Assembly: GCF_006345825.1 (NCBI RefSeq)
Contig: NZ_VCIX01000038.1
Span: forward strand, 1-50,895
Reading direction: 5' to 3'
Length of the DNA: 50,895 nucleotides
Source: Paenibacillus paridis
GTDB taxonomy: Bacteria > Bacillota > Bacilli > Paenibacillales > Paenibacillaceae
The notes below the pieces were generated by a model, which saw only the letters and a list, made by a program, of their open reading frames with translations, searched no databases and had not been told where the DNA came from. How positions within the stretch are numbered: position 1 is the first letter of the stretch; each line of letters starts with the position of its first letter. A program made the translations under genes and the position numbers. Positions 9,204 through 18,194 of the stretch are shown here, piece after piece.

Positions 9204-9494
9204 TTAAAACATTTTATAGCCGCCCTTGCGCAGCGCCTGAATCGCCCAGCCGCTTACGTAAGCGCCGACTAGCGCTCCAATAACCGGTATGTAGTCTATT
9301 ATAGTGTAATGGGCGAAGTTTTCGATCGTTGCTGTCGCATTCTTGTCCCAAGGGGCCCATATGCCTAGCGGAATCAAGACGAGAATAAATAAATATATCG
9401 GAAACCAAGTTGTTTTTAAGAGCATATTCAGTATAAAACCGATACCGAACATCATAACTAAAAACAGCACTGTTGCAATGACCAATTGAAGCAT
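9204..9494 (-). CDS. yuiB: YuiB-like small membrane protein
   Basis: 96 aa from ATG 9494, with AGGGGG 8 nt upstream; a longer frame from 9554 has no ribosome site. It has three hydrophobic segments (LQLVIATVLFLVMMFGIGFI, the middle WFPIYLFILVLIPLGIW, and IDYIPVIGALVGAYVSGWAI). The motif FGIGFILNMLL and the ending KGGYKMF fit the YuiB family of Bacillales. In Bacillus subtilis yuiB lies beside yumB and yumC; here those genes are about 7-9 kb away. Function unknown. It is divergent from hemQ. Confidence 0.75.
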   Translation of the reverse strand: MLQLVIATVLFLVMMFGIGFILNMLLKTTWFPIYLFILVLIPLGIWAPWDKNATATIENFAHYTIIDYIPVIGALVGAYVSGWAIQALRKGGYKMF

Positions 9495-9525
9495 CCAGAC
9501 TTCCCCCTTCAGACTCTCGTTTATT

Positions 9526-9554
9526 AGTTTAATTAATGCCCAAGTGGAAGTCAA
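9526..9554 (-). promoter_or_regulatory. Promoter of yuiB
   Basis: Minus strand TTGACT, a 17-bp spacer, then TAAACT, about 30 bp before the yuiB start. Confidence 0.5.
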
Positions 9555-9586
9555 TCAACTGCAGCCAATTGTCACAAGACCGCCAT

Positions 9587-9616
9587 TTGCTCAGCTTGCC
9601 TCCATTACGATACAAT
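9587..9616 (+). promoter_or_regulatory. Possible promoter of hemQ
   Basis: TTGCTC, an 18-bp spacer, then TACAAT, ending 43 bp before the hemQ start codon. Confidence 0.45.
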
Positions 9617-9658
9617 GATGAAAGCATCATTATGGAGCTTGAGAGGAGCATTAATTCA

Positions 9659-10405
9659 ATGAGTGAAGCAGCACAAACATTAGAAGGCTGGTACGCGCTG
9701 CATGATTTCCGCAGTATCGACTGGACCGCATGGCGCCTTGCCGATGAAAGCGAACGCAGCCGCGCGCTGGACGAGCTGCAATCCTTCTTGCAGCAGTGGA
9801 CAAGCGTAGAGGAAAATAAAGAAGGCAGCACGGCTGTCTATTCCATCGTGGGACAGAAGGCTGACTTTGTCTTCATGCATCTGCGGGAGACTTTGGAAGA
9901 GCTGAACGCGATCGAGACGGCATTCAACAAAACAACGTTTGCCAGCTTTACATACCCAGTGCATTCCTATGTAAGCATCGTAGAGCTTAGCAACTACATG
10001 GCACAGCCAGGATCGGACCCGATGCAAAATCCGGATATTATCGCTAGGCTGAAGCCAACCCTGCCAAAAGCAAACCATATTTGCTTCTATCCAATGAACA
10101 AACGCCGGGACGGCCAGGACAACTGGTACATGCTGGCGATGGACGAGCGCAAGACGCTTATGCGCAGCCACGGCATGATTGGGCGTTCGTATGCCGGCAA
10201 AGTAAAACAAATCATTACTGGCTCTGTCGGCTTCGACAACTGGGAATGGGGCGTTACGCTGTTTGCCGATGACGCGCTGCAATTCAAAAAACTGATTTAC
10301 GAAATGCGCTTTGATGAAGTAAGCGCTCGTTACGCTGATTTCGGCGATTTCTATGTCGGTAATATTTTGAATGGCGAGAAATTCACTGCTCTGCTTGCGC
10401 TTTAA
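9659..10405 (+). CDS. hemQ: Coproheme decarboxylase HemQ (ChdC), chlorite-dismutase family
   Basis: 248 aa, the usual length. It should convert coproheme III to heme b, the last step of the Gram-positive coproporphyrin-dependent heme pathway. ATG 9659 is preferred because GAGGAG lies about 10 nt upstream and the family start [20 protein letters not shown] fits. Tyr144 in FYPMNKRR is at the position of the catalytic tyrosine. His171 in [20 protein letters not shown] is the expected proximal heme ligand, followed by [12 protein letters not shown]. It is a monocistronic gene divergent from yuiB and closed by a strong terminator. Confidence 0.95.
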   Translation: MSEAAQTLEGWYALHDFRSIDWTAWRLADESERSRALDELQSFLQQWTSVEENKEGSTAVYSIVGQKADFVFMHLRETLEELNAIETAFNKTTFASFTYPVHSYVSIVELSNYMAQPGSDPMQNPDIIARLKPTLPKANHICFYPMNKRRDGQDNWYMLAMDERKTLMRSHGMIGRSYAGKVKQIITGSVGFDNWEWGVTLFADDALQFKKLIYEMRFDEVSARYADFGDFYVGNILNGEKFTALLAL

Positions 10406-10417
10406 GCAAGGATAAGC

Positions 10418-10466
10418 AAAGACCGTACCTGCCTCGGCAAGAGAAGGCGTGTACGGTCTTTTTTTG
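10418..10466 (+). terminator. Terminator of hemQ
   Basis: AAAGACCGTAC pairs with GTACGGTCTTT, followed by a T tract (10461-10465). Confidence 0.85.
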
Positions 10467-10477
10467 TATAACAATTC

Positions 10478-11458
10478 TTATGAGGACCTATCGATAAATG
10501 CAAGCGCGCTTCGATAATTATGTTCTACAATTTCCCTAGCCAGCTGCTGATTAGGAAATCCGCGATGCAGCAGCTTTAAGCCACCTTCCGTACAAGAAAG
10601 ATGATGAAACAGTTTATAAAATAACATCCGATTATGATCGAGTCTGCTGCTTCTTAAGTACTCATAAGCATCACCAAATCGGAACTCCAGAAAGCTGTGC
10701 TCATACTCCAAATCGTAAAATAGGCTTCCTTCGATATCGATCACGTACGGCTCCAGCTTCTCACTCACCCTGATATGATCAGGCCCAAGCTCCCCGTGAA
10801 TAAAGCTATAACGCTGTCGCGAACCAATCCGAGCTGCAAGCTCATTTAATTGGTTTAGAAGCTTTTCTTGATTCGTTTCTATTTCGCTGATATAAGCTGC
10901 CGCATAGGAGAGTGAGTGCTTTGCATTGGCAAGCTCCTTCAGGTAGCAATCAGTGCTTCTCCTATTGTTGTCTTGTATTCGTCCATACGTAGGGCTCTCC
11001 AAGCTATGCATATGCTCAAGCATCGCTCCGATACGTTCGAATACAATTGGATAGCTTTCTGCATCCGATTTCAAATAAAAAGCAGCATCCTGTCCGTCCA
11101 CATACTCCACTACCGCGTAATCAAACGCATAACGGTTCCGTTCCTTATTTAAATAATAAAGCGCAGGAGTTCGGATGCCATGTCGACCCAAAAAAGCATG
11201 GTTGGCTTCAAAAAGTCCGCTTCCGAAAGAACGCTCATCCTCGGGCACCGCTTCGATTTCCTCTTGAAAGTAATTGCTAGCCATATCCCATACATAAAGC
11301 ATGCAGACAAAGCCGTTCGTACACTCGATTTTGTAGACGACCTTTTGCGCCCCGCCATGCCGATTGACGGCCCGTAGAATTCGATAGTCGGAACCGAACA
11401 TCTCCATTATTAGCTGTTGCAAATCCTCAAATCGGATATGGCATGGATACTCCATCAT
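10478..11458 (-). CDS. Aminoglycoside-phosphotransferase-fold kinase, substrate unknown
   Basis: 326 aa of the APH/choline-kinase fold. The catalytic loop reads SFIHGELGPDHIRVSEK (HGELGPDH, a variant of HGDLHPGN with Glu in place of the usual Asp) and the metal-binding segment is YVIDIEGSLFYDLEYE. The N-lobe has YKIECTNGFVCMLYVWD. GAGG lies 7 nt before ATG 11458. The changed catalytic loop makes antibiotic kinase activity uncertain; a small-molecule kinase or an inactive relative is possible. It is convergent with hemQ and probably monocistronic. Confidence 0.75.
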   Translation of the reverse strand: MMEYPCHIRFEDLQQLIMEMFGSDYRILRAVNRHGGAQKVVYKIECTNGFVCMLYVWDMASNYFQEEIEAVPEDERSFGSGLFEANHAFLGRHGIRTPALYYLNKERNRYAFDYAVVEYVDGQDAAFYLKSDAESYPIVFERIGAMLEHMHSLESPTYGRIQDNNRRSTDCYLKELANAKHSLSYAAAYISEIETNQEKLLNQLNELAARIGSRQRYSFIHGELGPDHIRVSEKLEPYVIDIEGSLFYDLEYEHSFLEFRFGDAYEYLRSSRLDHNRMLFYKLFHHLSCTEGGLKLLHRGFPNQQLAREIVEHNYRSALAFIDRSS

Positions 11459-11528
11459 TGCAGCACCTCATTCCCTATTCTCGTTGCCGGCCGGCTTCCT
11501 AACTATAGGAAAAATAAGGTCAAAAGTA

Positions 11529-11630
11529 TAGACTGTTTCTTTCCGCTCTGCTATGATGTTGAATAAGTTCTTTGTAAAAATAGCGACTCCACATTTCAAG
11601 CATCCTGTGCTCATTACGGGGTGCTTTTTT
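11529..11630 (+). ncRNA. Candidate small RNA (promoter plus terminator without an ORF)
   Basis: A promoter-like pair TAGACT, 17 bp, TATGAT lies at 11529-11557. About 40 bp later AGCATCC and GGGGTGCT form a stem followed by six Ts (11599-11630). Together they would make a transcript of roughly 65 nt opposite in sense to both neighbours. No coding frame with a ribosome site lies between them. Confidence 0.25.
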
Positions 11631-11684
11631 CTATATCTAGGAAGTGGAAATACTGATTTCAACTATTTGCTGCAAGCTCCATTT

Positions 11685-13292
11685 TTAACTATGCGGCCTC
11701 AGCAATTGGCTATTTTCCAGAAGCGCATCCAGTATCGCGTGGCGGCCAAGCGGCGTCCAGCTCATTAAAAACCAATTTGGAATCGTGAATACGGCTTTAT
11801 TTTTAACGGCAGCAATGTCGTTCCAAGAAGCCGATGTAACCATTCTGGCGTACACGCACTCGCTTCCCGCCCGCAGATGATGCTTATGTACGAATATCCG
11901 ATTGGTTTCTATGCTTGGCAACGATTCCGGCGGCAATTCGAGTCGCCAGTCATCCGTCGGAACGGGTGAACCCGGCTTCAATCCAAGCTCTGCATGCAAA
12001 AGGGTATTGAGCGGATGATTGGTTGTTCCTTGAATGCCTACGCTACGATGGTTCACTTGAATTACGGTTACCTTCTCCTCGCCCCAAACTTCCCTTAGCG
12101 TGCTTCTGACATCTGCAATCCTTAAGTCCAAACGGTTTAACACTTGCTCCGCTTCTCTTTCCCGGTCAACAAGCTCAGCCATCGTCATATAAATCACGCG
12201 CCAATTCCATTCTGGAAATTCCACAAACACATGAGCTGCAAACGGCTTGAACAGCTCACGGTATTCAATGTGATAATTGTCCCCTATAATTAAGCTTGGC
12301 TGCGCCTGTTTTAACATTTCCATTTGCGAATCATACAATTCTTGATATTCCTGATCATCCATGCCCGGATACTTATATAAATCGATAACGGCAACAGGCT
12401 CTACACCGATGGCCGCGAGATTGTCTTGAAAGCCAAGCGAAGACGCAATTGCTACTCTCAGCTCGCCGCGTTTCATGTATATGCTCGGCGAAACGCCTAC
12501 GATGCGATGAAAGGTTCGGCTAAAATAAAACTCGCTTCGAAATCCGGTTGCTGCCGCTACCTCCTTCACCCTGCTATCCTTTTCTCCCAGCAGCCGCTTC
12601 GCGGTGTCAATTCGCAATCTGGTCATATAGTCAACAGGCAGCGTGCCTGTCACCAATCGAAACAAGCGCGAAAACAATACCGGAGGAAGCTCGGCTGCCC
12701 GTGCCAAGTTCTCTAAACTAATCTTGTCACGGAGATTTTTTTTCATATAGGCAATACTCCGATTTATTCTTGGGTCTCCATCTTCCTTCTGCGTCGACAT
12801 GTCCTTTATAAGGGTTTGAATCAGCTCTTCAAGCTGTAAACGATGGGAGTAGCCGTTGGTTTCTGTCTTCCCTCTGCTCTCTTCATACATCCTAAGAATG
12901 CGGTGAAACACTTCTCGCGTATTCCGAATAAATAATCGTCCAGGCATCAAGCTCTCTGACAGCACGGTTACGGGAGCGACCGAGAAGCTTTCCTCTGCTT
13001 TGTGAAGGGTTAATGGCTCAAAGACGACAGCATAATATTCAATTCCCGCCGCTTGCCCCGAAGTCTCGATCGTCATTCCGGGAACAAGCAAATAAAGCTC
13101 GAATGGCTCAATGCGGCAGATCGACTGATTAACCAGAAGTGCCCCTTCGCCTTTCGTTACAAAGCACAATATATAAGCAGGAATTTTATAAGTTCTTGTA
13201 CTCGGCCAACTCGGAAGCTTCCGCTTGTGAACAGAAGAAAACATATAAACGGTATCTGTTTTTCTTTGGTGTACGGCCATCTGTATGGGCAC
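11685..13292 (-). CDS. AraC-family regulator fused to a siderophore-binding domain (Btr-like)
   Basis: 535 aa from GTG 13292, with AAAGG about 8 nt upstream (a TTG one codon earlier and an ATG at 13280 are alternatives). Three parts are visible: a cupin-like N-terminal sensor (about 20-110), an AraC double helix-turn-helix (about 175-277, ISLENLARAAELPPVLFSRL, then VKEVAAATGFRSEFYFSRTF), and a Fe-siderophore periplasmic-binding-type domain (about 280-535). In Btr-type regulators this last domain senses the ferric siderophore and activates its uptake genes. It lies beside, and in the same direction as, the siderophore importer, so that is the likely target. Confidence 0.88.
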   Translation of the reverse strand: MPIQMAVHQRKTDTVYMFSSVHKRKLPSWPSTRTYKIPAYILCFVTKGEGALLVNQSICRIEPFELYLLVPGMTIETSGQAAGIEYYAVVFEPLTLHKAEESFSVAPVTVLSESLMPGRLFIRNTREVFHRILRMYEESRGKTETNGYSHRLQLEELIQTLIKDMSTQKEDGDPRINRSIAYMKKNLRDKISLENLARAAELPPVLFSRLFRLVTGTLPVDYMTRLRIDTAKRLLGEKDSRVKEVAAATGFRSEFYFSRTFHRIVGVSPSIYMKRGELRVAIASSLGFQDNLAAIGVEPVAVIDLYKYPGMDDQEYQELYDSQMEMLKQAQPSLIIGDNYHIEYRELFKPFAAHVFVEFPEWNWRVIYMTMAELVDREREAEQVLNRLDLRIADVRSTLREVWGEEKVTVIQVNHRSVGIQGTTNHPLNTLLHAELGLKPGSPVPTDDWRLELPPESLPSIETNRIFVHKHHLRAGSECVYARMVTSASWNDIAAVKNKAVFTIPNWFLMSWTPLGRHAILDALLENSQLLRPHS

Positions 13293-13439
13293 CAACCTTT
13301 CCTTTCCTAAAGAAACCTAGTAACGGATTGGGGTAAATTTCTATTTTTGTATGGTCCCAAAAATTTTACAGAAAGAACAGCCTTTTATCAAGCTTCGCAT
13401 CGTTCAAATCAAATATAAGCAACTTCCCTTCATGCCTGA

Positions 13440-14435
13440 CTAAATATGCTTCTTGCGAAACAAGACATATATCATATAAGGCGCGCCCACGAGAGCCGTA
13501 ATAATCCCTACTGGAATTTCGTAAGGTTTAAATAACATTCTGCCAAGCAGATCCGCCAGCATGACGATTGCCCCGCCCATCAAGGCAGCTGCCGGCAATA
13601 ACTTTCGGTTCCTATTCCCAACGAGATGCCTAGCCATATGAGGTGCCATTAAGCCGACAAAAGCAATCGTACCCGCCATAGAAACAGCCGATCCTGCCAA
13701 TCCTACGCTAACCAAAATGAGCAGCAGCCTCGATAACTCAAGCCGTATTCCGAGAGCTTTGGCCATTTCATCCCCCAACAAAATTAAATCCAATTGCCTC
13801 GCGCAATACAGGCTAATGGGAAACAGCAAGAGCAGCCACGGCAGCAGCGGCCAAAAGTGCTCCCAGCTTCTGCCGTAAAGGCTCCCTGCCATCCATATGG
13901 ATGCTTGAGTCACTTTAAAGATGCCGCCGAGTGTCAGCAAATAAGTAACGACGGCGCCTGCCATCGCTGATATGCCTATGCCGACAAGCAGCATGCGGGT
14001 AGGGGAACTGCCTCTTCTCCAGGAAAAAATATAAATAAGAACGGCAGCAAGCAGCGAGCCTCCGAATGCAACAAAAGGCAGCTTGCTTGAAGGAATCGTA
14101 GGAAGAAGTACAATAACAGCAACGACAGCTGCGGCCGCTCCGGCATTAAGGCCGATTACGCCTGGGGAAGCAAGCGGATTGCGTGTCACGCCTTGTAAAA
14201 TCGTGCCTGATAGTGCAAGGCTGCAGCCAACCAGAAACCCAACAAGCGCTCTAGGCATACGCAGCTTCTGAACCGTAAAGCGATACTCCGAACTCCCTTG
14301 TCCAAAAGCAGTTTGAATAGCTTCCATAGCCGGTACCGTTCTCTCTCCAAGCATAATATTAAATAGAAACAAAATGATATTGGACAACAGAAGGAGCCCA
14401 ATGACAAGCAGCCAGCGGTGAGTGGAACGGCTCAT
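13440..14435 (-). CDS. Iron-siderophore ABC permease, FecCD family (second subunit)
   Basis: 331 aa with about nine to ten membrane helices. FecCD motifs are clear: LRMPRALVGFLVGCSLALSG, then GVTRNPLASPGVIGLNAGAA, and a late GTIAFVGLMAPHMARHLVG that contacts the ATPase. Its ATG overlaps the end of the upstream permease by 4 bp (ATGA), so the two are translationally coupled. No ATPase follows; Bacilli often supply one shared ATPase (FhuC/YusV type) from elsewhere. Confidence 0.93.
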   Translation of the reverse strand: MSRSTHRWLLVIGLLLLSNIILFLFNIMLGERTVPAMEAIQTAFGQGSSEYRFTVQKLRMPRALVGFLVGCSLALSGTILQGVTRNPLASPGVIGLNAGAAAAVVAVIVLLPTIPSSKLPFVAFGGSLLAAVLIYIFSWRRGSSPTRMLLVGIGISAMAGAVVTYLLTLGGIFKVTQASIWMAGSLYGRSWEHFWPLLPWLLLLFPISLYCARQLDLILLGDEMAKALGIRLELSRLLLILVSVGLAGSAVSMAGTIAFVGLMAPHMARHLVGNRNRKLLPAAALMGGAIVMLADLLGRMLFKPYEIPVGIITALVGAPYMIYVLFRKKHI

Positions 14436-15451
14436 CTAAACCCCTCTTTTCTTTGGGCCAAATAGATAAGGAAAGGGGCGCCTAGAAAGGCAGTGACAAC
14501 ACCGGCAGGCAATTCTTCTGCGGGCAGCACAAAGCGGGCGCAAATGTCAGCGGAGAGCAGGAGCAGTGCCCCAAGTCCCGCCGAATACGGCAGTATCCAC
14601 CTATAATTTACGCCGACCATAAACCGGGCGATATGAGGAACAGCAAGGCCGATAAATCCAATCGGCCCAGCGATCGCAACTGCGCTGCCCGTTAACAGCA
14701 TGATGATTACAATTAACGACAGCTTCGTTAAAAATAGCCGTTGTCCCAAGCCTTGCGCCACCTCATCCCCTAAACTCAGCAAATTAATTTGCTTGCCCAT
14801 GGCAAAGGTGAACAATATCCCTATCAACATATAGGGAATTACCTTTAGAAAAAGCTGCAGATCACGTCCGGTAAGCGAGCCTGCCAGCCAGAACCGCATC
14901 GTATCCAGCGATTGCTGATTAAGAATGAGCAACCCTTGCGTGAGGGAGGCCAGCAGTAAATTCAAGGTCGCTCCGACAAGCACCAGCTTTACCGCGGTCA
15001 ACCGCTCTCTTCCGAATGAACCAAGCAAGAAAACGGCTGCCCCAACAAAACCTGCACCGATAAATGAAGACCATGCAAATAAATTCAAGGAGGTATAACC
15101 CATGACATAAGAAGCGATAACAGCCGCTAAGGCAGCTCCGTAATTAACGCCAAATATTTCCGGACCCGCGAGCGCGTTACGGCTCAGCGCTTGCATTAAG
15201 CATCCGGCAAGAGCAAGGGATATGCCCACCATAACGGTAATCAATGCTCTTGGAAGCCTTACGGAACGTATAATCATATGCTCTCTAGAACCGTCAAAAG
15301 ATAAAAAAGCATCCAGGATGACCGGCAATTTAATTGTGACAATGCCATATGCGATGCTAGCCCAAAAACCGATAATGACCATGACAAATAAAGCGAAGAG
15401 ACCTGCTATTCTTACTCTCAGACTAAGCACCTCCAAATCTTGACTATGCAC
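14432..15451 (-). CDS. Iron-siderophore ABC permease, FecCD family (first subunit)
   Basis: Up to 339 aa; start uncertain. The GTG at 15451 lacks a ribosome site, while GGAGG lies at about residue 6-7, so translation may begin several codons later. Motifs: VRLPRALITVMVGISLALAG, then LMQALSRNALAGPEIFGVNYG and GPIGFIGLAVPHIARFMVG. It should form a heterodimer with the following permease. It is separated from the binding-protein gene by a strong hairpin (15460-15495). Confidence 0.92.
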   Translation of the reverse strand: MHSQDLEVLSLRVRIAGLFALFVMVIIGFWASIAYGIVTIKLPVILDAFLSFDGSREHMIIRSVRLPRALITVMVGISLALAGCLMQALSRNALAGPEIFGVNYGAALAAVIASYVMGYTSLNLFAWSSFIGAGFVGAAVFLLGSFGRERLTAVKLVLVGATLNLLLASLTQGLLILNQQSLDTMRFWLAGSLTGRDLQLFLKVIPYMLIGILFTFAMGKQINLLSLGDEVAQGLGQRLFLTKLSLIVIIMLLTGSAVAIAGPIGFIGLAVPHIARFMVGVNYRWILPYSAGLGALLLLSADICARFVLPAEELPAGVVTAFLGAPFLIYLAQRKEGFR

Positions 15452-15459
15452 TCACACAG

Positions 15460-15495
15460 AAAGATTGGGCTGCCTGTAAGGACAACCCAATCTTT
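15460..15495 (-). other. Intercistronic hairpin between binding-protein and permease genes
   Basis: Minus strand AAAGATTGGGTTGTCC pairs with GGCAGCCCAATCTTT across a short loop. No T tract follows (CTGTGTG), so it is more likely a transcript-stabilising or partial-attenuation stem that lets the binding protein be made in excess than a full terminator. Confidence 0.6.
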
Positions 15496-15503
15496 GCGCC
15501 TGT

Positions 15504-16493
15504 TTATTGTTCAACAAGATAGTTGAATAAATCATCCAAGACTTTATTGACGGCTTGGATGCCCAGACCGCTCATCCACGTCTCCCAGTCTACCTGATGC
15601 ACCTGTTTAGCCTGTACGCCTTTTAAAGTCGCCCATAAAGGACTTTTTTCTATCTTTTCGAAGTCGCTATTGCTTCTGGAAAACCAGAACATCACATCTC
15701 CGTTCAGGTCTGCGATCTGTTCTTCTGTCAAATCTTTCGAGAAACCCTCCGCGGTTTGCGCTTCCGGCCTCTGAATGCCGGCATCCGCCATTATGAGTCC
15801 GCTAAAGGTTTCCTGCAAATAGATTTGAATTTTATCCTCGCGCGGGCGGAATAGAGAAACTTTAAGAGGTGCTGACTTGCTTTCGATCTTCCCTTTAAGC
15901 TCAGCAGTTCTTGCTTGATAACCTTCAAGCAGTTGTTTCCCTTCTTCCGCCTTTCCGACTGCGTCTGCATGGACTAATAAATTCTCTTTCCATGTAATGC
16001 CTAGCGATTCTACAAAAATCGTTGGAGCGATCAGAGCCAGCTGATCATGAATTTGTTCATGCGTATCCTTGTTCCCAATAATCAAATCGGGCTTAAGAGC
16101 ATCAATAGCTTCCAAATTCGGCTCGTTCACCGATCCGATATTCTCAATGCCTTCCGTGTTTTTCAAATAGGCTGGGTACGGATCCCCCGGTGCCAGAATG
16201 GACGGAGCGCCTACAGGTTTAACTCCTAGCTCTAGCAAATTATCCAGTGCACCAATATCCAATACAACGATGCGCGCAGGCGCTGCCGGCACCTCTACAT
16301 CGCCGTATGCGTCTTTGATCGTACGGGTTGTTTCTTTTGTGTCAGCTGCCTCTGTTGGCGGTACCGTTGTTCCAGAATTGCCCGCAGCGTTTTCTCCATT
16401 ACCGCCTCCGCAACCGGCAATTAGCAGTAAACAAAGGACGATTATACCTACACTTGCCATTACATTAAACTTCTTTCTAGCACTTGAAAACAT
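15504..16493 (-). CDS. Iron-siderophore-binding lipoprotein (FecB/FhuD family)
   Basis: 329 aa from ATG 16493, with GGGGAGG 9 nt upstream. The signal peptide ends in the lipobox LLLIAGCGGG, so it should be anchored outside the membrane. Peripla_BP_2 features: RTIKDAYGDVEVPAAPARIV, the pair LKPDLIIGNKDTHEQ, and a C-terminal helix region ending with WMSGLGIQAVNKVLDDL. It captures a ferric siderophore for the two permeases downstream. A near-perfect Fur box lies 26 bp upstream of the start. Confidence 0.93.
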   Translation of the reverse strand: MFSSARKKFNVMASVGIIVLCLLLIAGCGGGNGENAAGNSGTTVPPTEAADTKETTRTIKDAYGDVEVPAAPARIVVLDIGALDNLLELGVKPVGAPSILAPGDPYPAYLKNTEGIENIGSVNEPNLEAIDALKPDLIIGNKDTHEQIHDQLALIAPTIFVESLGITWKENLLVHADAVGKAEEGKQLLEGYQARTAELKGKIESKSAPLKVSLFRPREDKIQIYLQETFSGLIMADAGIQRPEAQTAEGFSKDLTEEQIADLNGDVMFWFSRSNSDFEKIEKSPLWATLKGVQAKQVHQVDWETWMSGLGIQAVNKVLDDLFNYLVEQ

Positions 16494-16518
16494 AAAAAAA
16501 GGCCTCCCCATTCTCTAT

Positions 16519-16537
16519 CAATAATGATTATCATTCT
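16519..16537 (-). promoter_or_regulatory. Fur box of the siderophore uptake operon
   Basis: Minus strand AGAATGATAATCATTATTG matches the classical 19-bp Fur operator (GATAATGATAATCATTATC) at most positions, including the central TGATAATCATTA dyad. It lies just upstream of the binding-protein ribosome site. Confidence 0.9.
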
Positions 16538-16628
16538 TAAATAAAGAATATCGCATCCGTATTTTTATGTCCATGCACAAACCTTTTCATCTCATACACT
16601 TTTTTTGAATATTATGGATTGGCAACAA

Positions 16629-16685
16629 GAAAAAAGGCTCTCGCCCCTTGACAGCATCTAAGCTGCTTCCGGTAGCGAGAGCCTT
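16629..16685 (-). terminator. Terminator of the NADH dehydrogenase operon
   Basis: Minus strand AAAGGCTCTCGC pairs with GCGAGAGCCTTT, followed by TTTTCTTG. It directly follows the stop codon of the small acidic protein gene. Confidence 0.85.
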
Positions 16686-16690
16686 TATGG

Positions 16691-16960
16691 TTAGTTATCT
16701 TCGTCTTCCTCATCATCTTCGTCCAAGCCGAGACGCTTGGCTTCCAGATACTCCTGCGTCGCACGATCGCGTTCACGGCCTTTGTCCTTTAACCGTTCGA
16801 TGGCCGGCTGAATAAGCAGGTCTACTTCCTTCTGCACCGTATAAGCCAGGTCATAGCGCGTCTGCGACTCAAGAAAAGAACCGACCTCCATCAAAGCGTT
16901 ATAGCGATCCAGCTCATCCCTTGTCAGCAAACCGCGTACTTGTACGCTGCAGTGTCTCAT
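16691..16960 (-). CDS. Small acidic protein, conserved-looking, unknown function
   Basis: 89 aa from ATG 16960, which overlaps the last base of the upstream stop codon (TAATG), so translation should be coupled to the NADH dehydrogenase. The body is helical and charged (TRDELDRYNALMEVGSFLES, then TVQKEVDLLIQPAIERLKDK) and ends in a run of Asp and Glu. No membrane segment or cofactor motif is visible. I do not recognise the family; the tight coupling suggests a role with, or regulated with, the dehydrogenase. Confidence 0.75.
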   Translation of the reverse strand: MRHCSVQVRGLLTRDELDRYNALMEVGSFLESQTRYDLAYTVQKEVDLLIQPAIERLKDKGRERDRATQEYLEAKRLGLDEDDEEDEDN

Positions 16961-18153
16961 TACAGGAACTTGCCTTTGCGAAGCACGAGCGGAATACCGC
17001 CGATAATGAACAGGTAGCGAAGGTCGATGGCTTTTTTCAGCCAAGCGGCTACGCGGCCTTTGTATTTTTTGCCGAAAGCAATACCAATCGCTTCGCCTTT
17101 GCCAAGCGATGCCACAGTACCCTTGTTGCTGAATGTGAAGCTCTTCGGCGGCTGGTTCCGAATCGAAGCAACCAGGTTATGGGCACACACAACGCCTTGC
17201 TGCATGGCAATTTGAGCAGTTGGCGGGTACGGACGGCCTTCTGGATTAAACATCAAAGAGTTATCGCCGACAATATAAATATTTTCATTGTTTGGCGAAC
17301 GAAGGAATTCATCCACCTTAACGCGTCCGCGCATCGTCTCGAAGCCGGCTTCCTCAATCAAACGGTTGCCGCGAATACCGCCGGTCCAAATGACGGTAGC
17401 GGATTTGATTTCTTCTCCTTCGCCGACAACAACGCCCTCTGGCGAGCATTCCTTAATTGCCGTTCCAATACGGAACGTTACACCCTTTTTCGTCAACACG
17501 TCCATGCCGTATTCCACAAGTTCAGGGTCAAAGCCAGGAAGCGCCGTAGGCGCTGCCTCGATATTGTAGATTTTCACAAGCGCCGGATCGACATCAAACT
17601 GCTTGCACAGCTCAGGGATGCGGTCGGAGAGCTCTCCAACGAACTCAATGCCCGTAAAGCCGGCACCGCCAACTACGAACGTCAAATAATCGGTCCGGTG
17701 CGGCTCGCGCTTGTAACGTGCAAATTGATACTCGATATGCTCGCGGATCAGACGAACCGAGTTAATGCTGCGAATATTCATGGCATGCTCGCCAAGGCCA
17801 GGTATGCCGAACGTTTCCGGCTCTCCGCCAAGACCGATCACCAAATAATCGTAGGAAAGCGTGCCGTCCTCAAGGATAACTTTTTTATCCTGCGGGCGAA
17901 TTTGCACGACGGTCGATTTCACGAAGTCAATTTTAAATTCATCGATCAGCTTAGAGATGCTGACACGGGCATTTTCCGGATTGTCCGTGCCTGCTGCAGG
18001 CATATGAAGATGAGTCGTAATATAATGATAATCATGTTTATTTACCAACGTAACGTCAGCTTCATTGTAATTTAATTCTTTCTGCAGTCGGAGAGCTGTC
18101 AAAATCCCCCCGTAACCCGCGCCAAGAATGACGATTTTAGGTATGTTGCTCAT
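16960..18153 (-). CDS. yumB: Type II NADH dehydrogenase (YumB/Ndh-like)
   Basis: 397 aa FAD-dependent NADH:quinone oxidoreductase that feeds electrons to menaquinone without pumping protons. The FAD dinucleotide fold is KIVILGAGYGGILTALRLQK at the N-terminus, the second fold FVVGGAGFTGIEFVGEL near 165-182 binds NADH, and IYIVGDNSLM closes the FAD site. The C-terminal part (KGEAIGIAFGKKYKGRVAAW) is the amphipathic membrane-binding region. A Rex-type operator lies about 40 bp upstream, which fits NADH-responsive control. It shares its transcript with the small acidic protein gene. Confidence 0.92.
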   Translation of the reverse strand: MSNIPKIVILGAGYGGILTALRLQKELNYNEADVTLVNKHDYHYITTHLHMPAAGTDNPENARVSISKLIDEFKIDFVKSTVVQIRPQDKKVILEDGTLSYDYLVIGLGGEPETFGIPGLGEHAMNIRSINSVRLIREHIEYQFARYKREPHRTDYLTFVVGGAGFTGIEFVGELSDRIPELCKQFDVDPALVKIYNIEAAPTALPGFDPELVEYGMDVLTKKGVTFRIGTAIKECSPEGVVVGEGEEIKSATVIWTGGIRGNRLIEEAGFETMRGRVKVDEFLRSPNNENIYIVGDNSLMFNPEGRPYPPTAQIAMQQGVVCAHNLVASIRNQPPKSFTFSNKGTVASLGKGEAIGIAFGKKYKGRVAAWLKKAIDLRYLFIIGGIPLVLRKGKFL

Positions 18154-18194
18154 AGTATGATCCCATCCATTCCTCTTATCTTTGTCTTTACGGT

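Noticed and set aside
9680..10474. 264-aa open frame antisense to hemQ
   Set aside because: hemQ on the plus strand has all active-site residues; the antisense frame starts in the terminator and has no ribosome site.
16921..18075. 384-aa open frame on the plus strand, antisense to the NADH dehydrogenase gene
   Set aside because: It mirrors the codon structure of a clear dehydrogenase, has no ribosome site, and its product shows no domain-like text.
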